Under the pieces are notes generated by a model. That model saw only the letters and a program-made list of their open reading frames with translations. It was not told the origin of the DNA and ran no database searches. The position numbers and the translations under genes are program-made. A stretch of DNA of 64,000 nucleotides from Chromohalobacter marismortui (lineage in GTDB: Bacteria > Pseudomonadota > Gammaproteobacteria > Pseudomonadales > Halomonadaceae): contig NZ_SOBR01000005.1 in NCBI RefSeq assembly GCF_004364315.1, positions 62,001 through 126,000 on the forward strand, read 5' to 3'. Shown one piece after another: positions 17,968 to 26,870 of this stretch (position 1 is its first letter; each line of letters begins with the position of its first letter).

Positions 17968-18388
17968 ATGCAAATCCGCCCTTTTCAACCCGCCGATGAA
18001 GAGAGCGTCATTGCGCTCTGGGAGCGCTGCGGCCTGACACGCCCATGGAAATGACCCGCGCCGCGACATTGCACGCAAGCTTGCGGAAGATCCCAGCCTG
18101 TTTCTGGTCGGCGTGACAGCGGACAGCGTGATCGCCAGCGCCATGGCGGGCTACGACGGGCATCGCGGCTGGGTGCATTACCTCGCCATCCACCCCGGTC
18201 ATCAGGGGCAAGGGCTCGGCACGTCTCTGCTCACCGCAGTGGAGCGCGCCTTGCAGGCCCGGGGCTGCCCGAAGCTGATGCTGATGGTCCGCAACGAACA
18301 CCCCGAGCTCGTCGAGTATTACCGCCGCCAAGGGTACGAAAGCGGCGAGTTCGTGACCCTCGGCAAGCGACTGATCGCCGACGACTGA
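17968..18388 (+). pseudogene. GNAT acetyltransferase, YpeA type, broken by a one-base insertion
   Basis: A start with a GAGGAG site at 17968 opens MQIRPFQPADEESVIALWERCGLTRPWK and stops at 18052-18054. The rest of the protein (ITADSV... to ...VTLGKRLIADD) continues in another frame to 18388. Deleting one A from the AAA at 18049-18051 restores LTRPWNDPRRDIARKLAEDPSLFLVGV and a 139-residue protein, the normal length of the YpeA family, with the acetyl-CoA loop HQGQGLGTSLL intact. No in-frame restart lies at the break. It may be a recent pseudogene, a strain variant or a sequencing error in a short A run; programmed slippage is less likely because the run is only three bases. It follows aaeB by 31 bases. 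Confidence 0.85.
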
Positions 18389-18389
18389 C

Positions 18390-19151
<762 letters not shown>

Positions 19152-19213
19152 TCACTCCTTATTGACATAGGCCTTGTCCATAGACGTGACCACTCGTGAC
19201 ACACGATGCTCCA

Positions 19214-19924
19214 TCAGCCGGGATAACCGCCCTCGATATCGACGATACGCGTGGCATGGCGCCCCACGCCGCCATGTACATCCAGCATGCGTTCGATCCA
19301 GGCATAGACCGGATCGGCATTGGAGACAAGATCCGCCGCCGAGACACACCGTGCCCACATGAAATGGCCGAAGACCATGTAGTCGGCACCGCCAGGCGCT
19401 TCACCATCGAGGAAGTCAGCCTCCTCGAGACGCCCCCGCAGCGGCTCGAGGGCCGCATCGAGGGCCGATAGCCCTTTACTGGGCGCATGCATTTCCTCGA
19501 GGCTGCGACCTAACGCCTTTTCGCGCGTTTCGCGAAAGTACGCCTGATCGTCGGGATGCACGACATTGAAAAGATCCATGACGATGGTGCGTAGAATCCC
19601 CGGTGCCAGCGCCCGCTCACTGTAGAACTTGAAAAAGCGCGCCCGTGACTCGGCTGTATCGTCGCCCAGCAACGGCTTGCCGGGATACGAACGATCGAGA
19701 TAGCGGAAGATCTCGTAACTATCGGTGACCGTGGTCTCGCCATCGACGAGTACCGGCACCTTGCCTTGCCCCGAAAACGCGATCGCCTCTTTCTGAGTAA
19801 AGCGCCACGGGATGAAATCACATTCCAGGCCTTTGTGTGCCAGCGCATAGCGCACACGCCAGCAATAGGGAGAAAACCGCAGCCGCTCGTCGCGTCCGCT
19901 CAACTCATACATCTGCAACGCCAT
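19214..19924 (-). CDS. Glutathione S-transferase family protein
   Basis: 236 residues. The thioredoxin-like N-terminal domain (1-85) contains FSPYCWRVRYALAHKG and the conserved cis-Pro/Ser segment GKVPVLVDGETTVTDSYEIFRYLD; an all-helical C-terminal domain follows. The start at 19924 is set by the AAGGAG site; an upstream ATG at 19945 overlaps that site. It may be co-transcribed with the dehydrogenase gene 65 bases downstream. Glutathione conjugation or reduction is the family role; the substrate is unknown. Confidence 0.85.
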   Translation of the reverse strand: MALQMYELSGRDERLRFSPYCWRVRYALAHKGLECDFIPWRFTQKEAIAFSGQGKVPVLVDGETTVTDSYEIFRYLDRSYPGKPLLGDDTAESRARFFKFYSERALAPGILRTIVMDLFNVVHPDDQAYFRETREKALGRSLEEMHAPSKGLSALDAALEPLRGRLEEADFLDGEAPGGADYMVFGHFMWARCVSAADLVSNADPVYAWIERMLDVHGGVGRHATRIVDIEGGYPG

Positions 19925-20314
19925 ATCATTGCTCCTTCTCGACATGCATCGCGTGGGGAAGCGCCCACGCCCAGGAAGTCGACGCTACCACACGCTGCGT
20001 GAATGCGCCTACGACCCGCGCCCTGACACCCCTGTGAACCTTGAAACGTCTCGTCTATTAGTCGAATCAAAATGCCGTCGAGCGCTGCCAAAGCGCCTTG
20101 CAGGCCTCCGACCAAGGTAGGAAGGCTAACTCCAACCTCATGATTGCCCTTTATTTTTTGAGTTCATGGGCACACTAACCATATTGGTATTACCAATTAT
20201 CCAAGGATTGGCCTAGCGGAGTTTGACGGTTATCTTTCGCTCGACGACGCACATCAGCCGCTGAACCCAGCCAAGCGTCTTGCACTGTACAACGACACCA
20301 TCAGGGGCACTTCC
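19925..20314. other. Divergent intergenic region between GST and lactate/glycolate permease
   Basis: 390 bases without a credible gene. It holds the GST leader on the left and, on the right, the operator at 20182-20198. A possible promoter (TTGAGT at 20158-20163 with CATATT 16 bases later) would place the operator over the -10 region. Nothing else recognisable is seen. Confidence 0.6.
20182..20198 (+). promoter_or_regulatory. LldR/GlcC-type operator before the permease gene
   Basis: TATTGGTATTACCAATT, a near-perfect dyad fitting the FadR-subfamily GntR consensus AATTGGTnnnACCAATT reported for LldR/PdhR-like regulators. The identical 17 bases recur at 22076-22092 before glcD. No GntR gene adjoins it in this window. 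Confidence 0.75.
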
Positions 20315-22009
20315 ATGAATCAAACGCTGCTCTCGCTACTCGCCTTCACGCCATTGGTACTGGCCGGCGTATTGCTGATTGGCTTCCGAATCCAGGCCAA
20401 GACCGCCATGCCCGTGGTGTTTCTGGTCACGGCAATGATCGCCCTGCTGGCCTGGGACATGACCTTCACGCGTGTGCTGGCCTCGACCTTTCAGGGCTTG
20501 ATCCTGACCGTGGCGATCCTGTGGATCATCTTCGGCGCCATCCTGTTGCTCAATACCTTGAAACGATCGGGTGGCATTGCCGCCATTCGCAACGGCTTCT
20601 CGGGTATCAGCCCCGACCGCCGTGTCCAGGCGATCATCGTGGCCTGGCTGTTCGGTTGCTTCATCGAAGGCGCCTCCGGGTTCGGCACCCCCGCCGCCGT
20701 CGCCGCGCCGCTGATGGTGGCGCTCGGCTTCCCCGCCTTGGCCGCGGTGGTGGTGGGCATGATGATCCAGTCCACCCCGGTGTCTTTCGGTGCCGTAGGC
20801 ACGCCCATCGTGGTCGGCGTCAGCGGCGGGCTCGACAAAGCCGGCATCAGCGACACGCTCACCGCGAATGGCGCCGGCTGGGACGCCTACTTTCAGCTGA
20901 TCACCTCCGAAGTCGCCATTACCCATGCCATCGTGGGCCTACTGATGCCACTGATCATGGTCACCGTGATGGCACGCTTCTTTGGTGAACGACGCTCCTG
21001 GCGCGATGGCCTGGAAATCGCCCCTTTCGCACTCTTCGCGGGCATCAGCTTCGTCGTGCCCTATGCACTGGCCGGCGTCCTGCTGGGACCGGAATTTCCC
21101 TCCATGATCGGTGCCATGGTGGGACTGGCCATCGTCGTACCCGCCGCCAAGAAAGGCTTCCTGCTGCCCAAGACCACCTGGGATTTTCCGGATGCCACCT
21201 CCTGGCCGAAGGAATGGATCGGCAACCTCGACATCAAGTTCGATGACGTGGCCGGTCGCGCGCCGATGTCGGTCTTCATGGGCTGGCTGCCTTACGTCCT
21301 GCTGGCTGTGCTGCTGGTCATCTCGCGCACTGTCGAACCCGTCAAAGAAGCGCTCGTGTCGCTGAGCATCGGCTGGCGCAGCATACTCGGCGAGAGCGAT
21401 ATCGCCGGCAGCCTCGAGCCACTCTATCTGCCCGGTGGAATCCTCGTCATCGTGGTCCTGATCACGGTACTGCTGCACCGCATGCGTGGTCAGCAGGTCA
21501 AGGAGGCGTTCTCCGAATCGACGCGCACGCTTTTGGGTGCCGGCTTCGTACTGCTGTTCACCATTCCCATGGTGCGCATCCTGATCAACTCCGGCGTCAA
21601 TGGTGCCGACCTGGCGTCGATGCCGGTGGCCATGGCACAACTGGTGGCTGATGGGGTCGGCCATGTCTATCCATTCTTCGCGCCCGCCGTCGGGGCACTG
21701 GGCGCCTTCATCGCCGGCTCCAACACGGTGTCCAACCTGATGCTGTCGGACTTCCAGTTCAGCGTCGCCGAGGCCTTGGGCGTCTCCACCGCCATGATGG
21801 TGGCACTGCAGGCCGTGGGGGCCGCCGCCGGCAACATGATCGCCATTCACAACGTGGTCGCTGCCTCCGCCACCGTGGGACTGCTGGGCCGCGAAGGCAC
21901 CACGCTGCGCAAGACGATCCTCCCCACGCTGTACTATGTGGCCTTCACCGGCCTCCTCGGATTGATTGCCTTCTATGTGATCGGCGTAAGCGACCCTCTC
22001 ATAGGCTAG
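20315..22009 (+). CDS. L-lactate/glycolate permease (LctP family)
   Basis: 564 residues, about 13-14 transmembrane helices, full length for the LctP/LldP/GlcA family. Conserved motifs include [37 protein letters not shown] and the C-terminal [14 protein letters not shown] with [19 protein letters not shown]. It imports 2-hydroxy-monocarboxylates (lactate, glycolate) with protons. Because glcDEFG follow and share its operator, glycolate uptake (GlcA role) is at least as likely as lactate. The start has AGGGG upstream. A strong terminator follows, so it is transcribed separately from glcD. Confidence 0.92.
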   Translation: MNQTLLSLLAFTPLVLAGVLLIGFRIQAKTAMPVVFLVTAMIALLAWDMTFTRVLASTFQGLILTVAILWIIFGAILLLNTLKRSGGIAAIRNGFSGISPDRRVQAIIVAWLFGCFIEGASGFGTPAAVAAPLMVALGFPALAAVVVGMMIQSTPVSFGAVGTPIVVGVSGGLDKAGISDTLTANGAGWDAYFQLITSEVAITHAIVGLLMPLIMVTVMARFFGERRSWRDGLEIAPFALFAGISFVVPYALAGVLLGPEFPSMIGAMVGLAIVVPAAKKGFLLPKTTWDFPDATSWPKEWIGNLDIKFDDVAGRAPMSVFMGWLPYVLLAVLLVISRTVEPVKEALVSLSIGWRSILGESDIAGSLEPLYLPGGILVIVVLITVLLHRMRGQQVKEAFSESTRTLLGAGFVLLFTIPMVRILINSGVNGADLASMPVAMAQLVADGVGHVYPFFAPAVGALGAFIAGSNTVSNLMLSDFQFSVAEALGVSTAMMVALQAVGAAAGNMIAIHNVVAASATVGLLGREGTTLRKTILPTLYYVAFTGLLGLIAFYVIGVSDPLIG

Positions 22010-22044
22010 ACCGCCACCGCATCCTGCATTTCTCACGCCCACCG

Positions 22045-22078
22045 CCCCGCCTCGGCCATGCCGAGGCGGGGTCTCTAT
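22045..22078 (+). terminator. Rho-independent terminator of the permease gene
   Basis: Perfect 12-bp stem CCCCGCCTCGGC / GCCGAGGCGGGG with loop CAT and the T-rich tail TCTCTATT, 35 bases after the permease stop. The tail runs straight into the second operator. Confidence 0.9.
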
Positions 22079-22092
22079 TGGTATTACCAATT
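22076..22092 (+). promoter_or_regulatory. LldR/GlcC-type operator before glcD
   Basis: TATTGGTATTACCAATT, identical over 17 bases to the site before the permease gene, placed between the permease terminator and glcD. It suggests that one GntR-family regulator controls both transcription units. Confidence 0.75.
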
Positions 22093-22144
22093 TCCCATCG
22101 ATTAGGCTTTCGGCTAATAGGCACGACCGCATGTCATAAGAGAA

Positions 22145-22163
22145 TATGGAAACACTTTCCATA
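22145..22163 (+). promoter_or_regulatory. Second dyad in the glcD leader
   Basis: TATGGAAA-CAC-TTTCCATA, a perfect 8-bp inverted repeat with three central bases, 64 bases before the glcD start. It could be an operator for another regulator. No family was recognised. Confidence 0.4.
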
Positions 22164-22226
22164 AGCGGCGAGGCCATGCACCGAACGTCCCCGCCCATGC
22201 GTGGCGGCATTGCCCAAGGAGCCCCC

Positions 22227-23726
22227 ATGAACATCCTCTTTGACGAACGCCTGGATGGCACGCTGCCGGCGATCGACAAGGATGCCCTTGTCGCGCACAT
22301 GACCGCGCACCTCCCCGGCATGACACTGCTGCATCGCGAGGAGGACCTGCGCCCCTTCGAGTGCGACGGCCTCTCGGCATACCGCGTGCTGCCGATGCTG
22401 GTGGCATTGCCCGATACGCTGGAGCAGGTAGAAGCCCTTCTCGGCATCTGTCACGCTCAAGGCGTTCCGGTGGTCACGCGCGGTGCGGGGACCGGCCTCT
22501 CCGGCGGCGCCTTGCCCCTCGAGAGAGGCGTATTGCTGGTCATGTCACGCTTCAGCCGCATTCTCGACGTCGATCCCGATGCCCGCACCGCACGTGTGCA
22601 ACCCGGTGTGCGCAACCTGGCGATTTCCGAGGCGGCGGCGCCGCATGGCCTGTATTACGCGCCCGATCCCTCGTCGCAGATCGCTTGCTCGATCGGCGGC
22701 AACGTCGCCGAGAACGCCGGGGGCGTGCATTGCCTCAAGTACGGGCTGACCGTGCACAACGTGCTCGCGGTGAACATCCTGACCATCGAGGGTGAACACA
22801 TCACGCTCGGCAGCGAGGCGCTGGATACGCCAGGCTTCGACCTGCTGGCACTGTTCACCGGCTCCGAAGGCATGCTCGGCGTGATCACCGAGATCACCGT
22901 CAAACTGTTACCTCAACCGGAAAGCGCCAAGGTGTTGATGGCCAGCTTCGACGACGTCGAGAAGGCCGGCAAGGCAGTGGGCGATATCATCGCCGCCGGC
23001 ATCATCCCCGGCGGTCTGGAGATGATGGATAAACTGGCCATCCAGGCTGCCGAGGACTTCGTCAAGGCCGGTTATCCGGTGGAGGCCGAAGCCATCCTCT
23101 TGTGCGAGCTGGATGGCGTGGAGGCCGACGTTCACGACGACTGCGACACGGTGCGTGGCGTTCTCGAGGCGGTCGGTGCCACCGATATCCGCCTGGCACG
23201 GGACGACGCCGAGCGCGCCACCTTCTGGGCCGGGCGCAAGAACGCCTTCCCCGCGGTGGGACGCATGTCCCCCGATTACTACTGCATGGACGGCACCATT
23301 CCCCGGCGTGAGCTGCCGCGCGTGCTCAAGGGCATCGCCGACCTCTCGGCGACCCACGGCCTGAGCGTGGCCAATGTCTTCCATGCCGGCGACGGCAACA
23401 TGCACCCGCTGATCCTGTTCGATGCCAATGCGCCGGGCGAGCTGGCACTGGCCGAGGAAGTCGGCGGCAAGATCCTCGAACTCTGCGTCGAAGTCGGTGG
23501 CAGCATCACCGGGGAGCATGGCGTGGGACGCGAGAAGATCAACCAGATGTGCGCCCAGTTCAACGCCGACGAGATTACGATCTTTCATGCCGTCAAGGCC
23601 GCCTTCGATCCGCACGGGCTGCTCAACCCGGGCAAGAACATTCCGACGCTGGCACGCTGCGCCGAATTCGGTGCCATGCACGTGCATCACGGCAATCTGC
23701 CCCACCCCGAATTGCCGCGTTTCTAA
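22227..23726 (+). CDS. glcD: Glycolate oxidase FAD subunit
   Basis: 499 residues. The PCMH-type FAD-binding domain spans about 45-230 (VPVVTRGAGTGLSGGALP; PDPSSQIACSIGGNVAENAGGVHCLKYG); the C-terminal oxidase domain ends with the conserved MHPLILFD and GEHGVGREKI motifs. It oxidises glycolate (and D-lactate) to glyoxylate (pyruvate), passing electrons to GlcF. The start at 22227 has AAGGAG six bases upstream; the in-frame ATG at 22146 lies inside a dyad. First gene of glcDEFG. Confidence 0.95.
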   Translation: MNILFDERLDGTLPAIDKDALVAHMTAHLPGMTLLHREEDLRPFECDGLSAYRVLPMLVALPDTLEQVEALLGICHAQGVPVVTRGAGTGLSGGALPLERGVLLVMSRFSRILDVDPDARTARVQPGVRNLAISEAAAPHGLYYAPDPSSQIACSIGGNVAENAGGVHCLKYGLTVHNVLAVNILTIEGEHITLGSEALDTPGFDLLALFTGSEGMLGVITEITVKLLPQPESAKVLMASFDDVEKAGKAVGDIIAAGIIPGGLEMMDKLAIQAAEDFVKAGYPVEAEAILLCELDGVEADVHDDCDTVRGVLEAVGATDIRLARDDAERATFWAGRKNAFPAVGRMSPDYYCMDGTIPRRELPRVLKGIADLSATHGLSVANVFHAGDGNMHPLILFDANAPGELALAEEVGGKILELCVEVGGSITGEHGVGREKINQMCAQFNADEITIFHAVKAAFDPHGLLNPGKNIPTLARCAEFGAMHVHHGNLPHPELPRF

Positions 23727-23750
23727 CGGCATGCGTGCGAAGGAGAGAAC

Positions 23751-24875
23751 ATGATGCATCCACAGGACCAACATCCGCCACAGGACGCACGCACCTTGCC
23801 GGCGCGCGATCACGATGCCAGCGAGGCTCTGCTCGAAGGCGTGCGCCAAGCCGCGGCGACCGGCACGGCGCTGCGCCTTGTCGGGGGTGGCAGCAAAGGG
23901 TTCTATGGTCGACCGGTCGTCGGCGAAACGCTCTCGCTGGCCGAACACACCGGTATCGTCAACTACGACCCCGTCGAACTGGTGGTCACGGTACGCGCCG
24001 GCACCCGCCTGGCCGATCTGCAAGCCGCATTGGCTCAAGAGGGCCAGCAACTGGCCTTCGAGCCCCCTCATTTCGGCGAAAATGCGACGGTTGGCGGCAC
24101 CGTGGCCTGCGGACTTTCCGGTCCACGCCGTCCATGGGCCGGCAGCGTGCGCGATTTCGTGCTCGGCACACGCATGATCACCCATGACGGCAAGCGGCTG
24201 CATTTCGGTGGCGAGGTCATGAAGAACGTCGCCGGTTACGATCTCTCGCGACTCATGGTCGGCGCCCAGGGCACGCTGGGGGTGATCGACGAGGTCTCGT
24301 TCAAAGTCCTGCCGCGCCCCGCCGCCAGTGCTACGCTACGCCTGGAAATGTCCCGCGACACCGCCATGGCGCGCCTTGCCGAGTGGGGACGCGAGCCACT
24401 GCCCATCACCGGTGCCGCCCACGACGGCGAGGCACTGCATATTCGCCTGGAAGGCGGTGCCAGCTCGGTTAGCAACACGCAGACGCGGCTCGGCGGCGAG
24501 CCGGACGACGCCGATTTCTGGCAACGACTGCGCGAGCTCGAACTGGCGTTCTTCTCGCGTCGGCACGACGAGCGCCCGCTCTGGCGGCTATCGCTACCGC
24601 ATCGCGCGCCGCCCCTGGCACTCGACGGCGACACGCTCGTCGACTGGGCCGGTGCCCAACGTTGGCTGCGCAGCGAGCTGCCTGCCGGGACGATTCGTCA
24701 GCACGCCGCTCAGGCCGGCGGCCATGCCACCCTTGTCGACCGTAACCAAGCGCACGGCGTCGACGCGCCGTTCACACCGCTTTCCGTGGTGATGGACAAA
24801 TATCATCGCCAGCTCAAGGCCAAGCTCGACCCAAGGGGAATCTTCAATCCCGGGCGACTCTACGAGGGGCTATAG
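23751..24875 (+). CDS. glcE: Glycolate oxidase FAD-binding subunit
   Basis: 374 residues with a second PCMH FAD-binding domain at about 20-200 ([64 protein letters not shown]) and a shortened C-terminal domain ending [15 protein letters not shown]. It is required with GlcD and GlcF for membrane glycolate oxidase activity. It begins 24 bases after glcD and ends two bases before the glcF start. Confidence 0.95.
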   Translation: MMHPQDQHPPQDARTLPARDHDASEALLEGVRQAAATGTALRLVGGGSKGFYGRPVVGETLSLAEHTGIVNYDPVELVVTVRAGTRLADLQAALAQEGQQLAFEPPHFGENATVGGTVACGLSGPRRPWAGSVRDFVLGTRMITHDGKRLHFGGEVMKNVAGYDLSRLMVGAQGTLGVIDEVSFKVLPRPAASATLRLEMSRDTAMARLAEWGREPLPITGAAHDGEALHIRLEGGASSVSNTQTRLGGEPDDADFWQRLRELELAFFSRRHDERPLWRLSLPHRAPPLALDGDTLVDWAGAQRWLRSELPAGTIRQHAAQAGGHATLVDRNQAHGVDAPFTPLSVVMDKYHRQLKAKLDPRGIFNPGRLYEGL

Positions 24876-24877
24876 CC

Positions 24878-26152
24878 ATGCAGACGAATTTTTCCGACGA
24901 GGCGCTGCGCCAACCGCACATCCGCGAGGCCGACCGCGTCCTGCGATCGTGCGTGCACTGCGGCTTCTGCAACGCCACCTGCCCGACCTATCAGCTGCTG
25001 GGCGACGAGCGCGATGGCCCACGCGGGCGCATCTATCTGATGAAGGAATTGCTGGAAAGCCGCGATGACGACGATCAGGTCACTCACGAAACGCAGACCC
25101 ACCTCGACCGCTGCCTGAGCTGTCGCAACTGCGAAACCACCTGCCCCTCGGGCGTCGAGTACCATAAGCTGCTCGACATCGGACGCGCCGAGGTCGAGCG
25201 TCGCGTCGGGCGCTCTGCCAAGGAGCGGGCCTTGCGCTACGGCCTACGCAAGGCACTGGTCGAGCCGCGGCGGTTTCAAGCATTGCTCGCGTTGGGACAG
25301 ACCTTTCGCCCCCTGGCGCCGGGACCGCTCAAGGACAAGATTCCCCCTCGTGCAGTCAACGTGGGGCGGGCCACCCCCGCACGCCATCCCCGACACATGC
25401 TGGTGCTCGAGGGTTGCGTACAGCCGGGGCTAGCGCCCAACACCAACGCCGCCGCGACCCGCGTTCTCGACCGGCTGGGCATCGCCCTGAAAGCGGCCCC
25501 GGCGGCAGGCTGTTGCGGTGCCATCGACTACCATCTCAATGCCCAGGAGGACGGCCGCGACCGCATGCGGGCCAATATCGACGCCTGGTGGCCGCACATC
25601 GACGCCGGTGTCGAAGCCATCGTGCAGACCGCCAGCGGCTGTGGCGCCTTCGTCAAGGAATACGGCGACATGCTCGCCGACGACCCGCACTACGCCGACA
25701 AGGCAAAACGCATCAGCGCCCTGACCAAGGACCTGGTGGAGATTCTGCGCGAAGAAGACTTGGAAGCATTGACGCTTCACGGCGACGCGCGGCTCGCCTT
25801 CCACTGCCCTTGCACGCTGCAGCACGCCCAGAAACTGGGCGGCGCCGTGGAAAGCGTGCTCGGTCGACTGGGCTTCTCGCTCTCCCCCGTACGCGATCCC
25901 CATCTATGCTGTGGGTCGGCGGGGACCTACTCCATCACGCAGCCGGCCTTGGCGACACAATTGCGCAACGACAAACTCGATGCGCTCGAGGCCGGGCAAC
26001 CCGAGCAGATCGTCACCGCCAACATTGGCTGTCAGACCCACCTGGCAGGCGCAGGCCGCACCCCCGTCCGGCACTGGATCGAAGTCGTCGACGAGGCGCT
26101 GACATCGACAGCGGGCGACGACACGCAGACAGCATCGACACCTAGCCCGTAG
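24878..26152 (+). CDS. glcF: Glycolate oxidase iron-sulfur subunit
   Basis: 424 residues. Two [4Fe-4S] motifs are visible: Cys25, 28, 31, 35 ([12 protein letters not shown]) and Cys79, 82, 85, 89 ([12 protein letters not shown]). Two CCG domains follow ([35 protein letters not shown]), as in quinone-linked GlcF/LldE-type proteins. It carries electrons from the GlcD/GlcE flavins to the respiratory quinone pool. The C-terminal 20 residues are a low-complexity Thr/Ser/Asp extension. Confidence 0.95.
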   Translation: MQTNFSDEALRQPHIREADRVLRSCVHCGFCNATCPTYQLLGDERDGPRGRIYLMKELLESRDDDDQVTHETQTHLDRCLSCRNCETTCPSGVEYHKLLDIGRAEVERRVGRSAKERALRYGLRKALVEPRRFQALLALGQTFRPLAPGPLKDKIPPRAVNVGRATPARHPRHMLVLEGCVQPGLAPNTNAAATRVLDRLGIALKAAPAAGCCGAIDYHLNAQEDGRDRMRANIDAWWPHIDAGVEAIVQTASGCGAFVKEYGDMLADDPHYADKAKRISALTKDLVEILREEDLEALTLHGDARLAFHCPCTLQHAQKLGGAVESVLGRLGFSLSPVRDPHLCCGSAGTYSITQPALATQLRNDKLDALEAGQPEQIVTANIGCQTHLAGAGRTPVRHWIEVVDEALTSTAGDDTQTASTPSP

Positions 26153-26177
26153 CTCACATTCTCACCAGGAGATCTAC

Positions 26178-26579
26178 ATGAAAACTCAAGCCGTACTCGA
26201 ACTCAGTGACGTCAATCAATTGCTCGACGCCGGGCAACGAGAAGCCGAAGCCAATGGTTGGGCGGTGACCATCGCCGTGGCCGATGCCGGCGGCCATCTG
26301 CTCGGCCTGCGTCGCTTGGATGGCGCCGCCCCGTTCAGCGCCGGCATTGCCACCGAAAAGGCCCGCAACGCCGCCATCGGGCGCAAGGAAACCCAGGCCT
26401 TCGAGGACATGATCAATAACGGTCGCACCGCCTTCGTCAGCGCACCGATGCAAGCGCTGCTCGCTGGTGGTGTGCCACTGATCATCGACGGCGAGGTCGT
26501 CGCCAGCGTGGGGATTTCCGGCGTCAAGCCCGATCAGGACGTGCACGTGGCCAAGGCCGCCGTGGCGGCATTGTCTTGA
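26178..26579 (+). CDS. glcG: GlcG/HbpS family protein
   Basis: 133 residues of the GlcG (DUF336) family: TIAVADAGGHLLGLRRLDGA, a Lys/Arg-rich ARNAAIGRK stretch and GGVPLIIDGEVVASVGISG at the end. It is the usual small partner encoded after glcF. Some relatives bind haem or corrinoids, but its part in glycolate metabolism is not established. The ribosome-binding site is AGGAGA. Last gene of the operon; glcB (malate synthase) is not adjacent. Confidence 0.9.
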   Translation: MKTQAVLELSDVNQLLDAGQREAEANGWAVTIAVADAGGHLLGLRRLDGAAPFSAGIATEKARNAAIGRKETQAFEDMINNGRTAFVSAPMQALLAGGVPLIIDGEVVASVGISGVKPDQDVHVAKAAVAALS

Positions 26580-26629
26580 CGGTCCTGGCAGGCACATCCT
26601 GACACTCACACCCTGACGAACGCAGCCCG

Positions 26630-26655
26630 GCGAGGCACGCACCGGCGTGCCTCGC
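26630..26655 (+). terminator. Terminator after glcDEFG
   Basis: Perfect 11-bp stem GCGAGGCACGC / GCGTGCCTCGC with loop ACCG, 50 bases past glcG. Only a weak T-containing tail (TATACC) follows. Confidence 0.65.
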
Positions 26656-26820
26656 TATACCGTTCGGCATGGTCCGACAGCCGGTGCTTCCTCCCCGCCT
26701 GCCTCCTTTTCTATTCCTCTGCCGTCTTACGCCAATCGCGGGCTCGGTCGCCGCCACCTGCAAAATCCCGCATTCCTTGCCATACTCATCATCACGTATT
26801 CACTAGCCACCATACGATAA

Positions 26821-26847
26821 GCCCGCGACACATCTAGTGGCGCGGGC
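26821..26847 (+). other. Small hairpin in the leader of the YdeP-like gene
   Basis: GCCCGCG / CGCGGGC arms with 13 bases between them, ending 23 bases before the start codon, next to the AAGAGG ribosome-binding site. It could modulate translation, but no known riboswitch is recognised. Confidence 0.3.
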
Positions 26848-26870
26848 GCGATACCCAAGAGGCGACGGTC

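Noticed and set aside
18051-18112. Possible restart codon after the GNAT frameshift
   Set aside because: The ATG at 18051 is not in the frame of the downstream GNAT part, so it cannot rescue the protein.
22101-22120. Short inverted repeat ATTAG/CTAAT in the glcD leader
   Set aside because: Only five bases per arm with an imperfect interior; indistinguishable from chance beside the stronger dyads.
20939-22447. Open frame of 502 codons on the minus strand
   Set aside because: It is antisense to the permease and glcD, crosses the terminator and operators, has a low-complexity His/Gly/Gln composition, and matches no family; it is a GC-bias shadow.
22908-24203. Open frame of 431 codons on the minus strand
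   Set aside because: Entirely antisense to glcD and glcE, which are clearly coding; composition typical of shadow frames.
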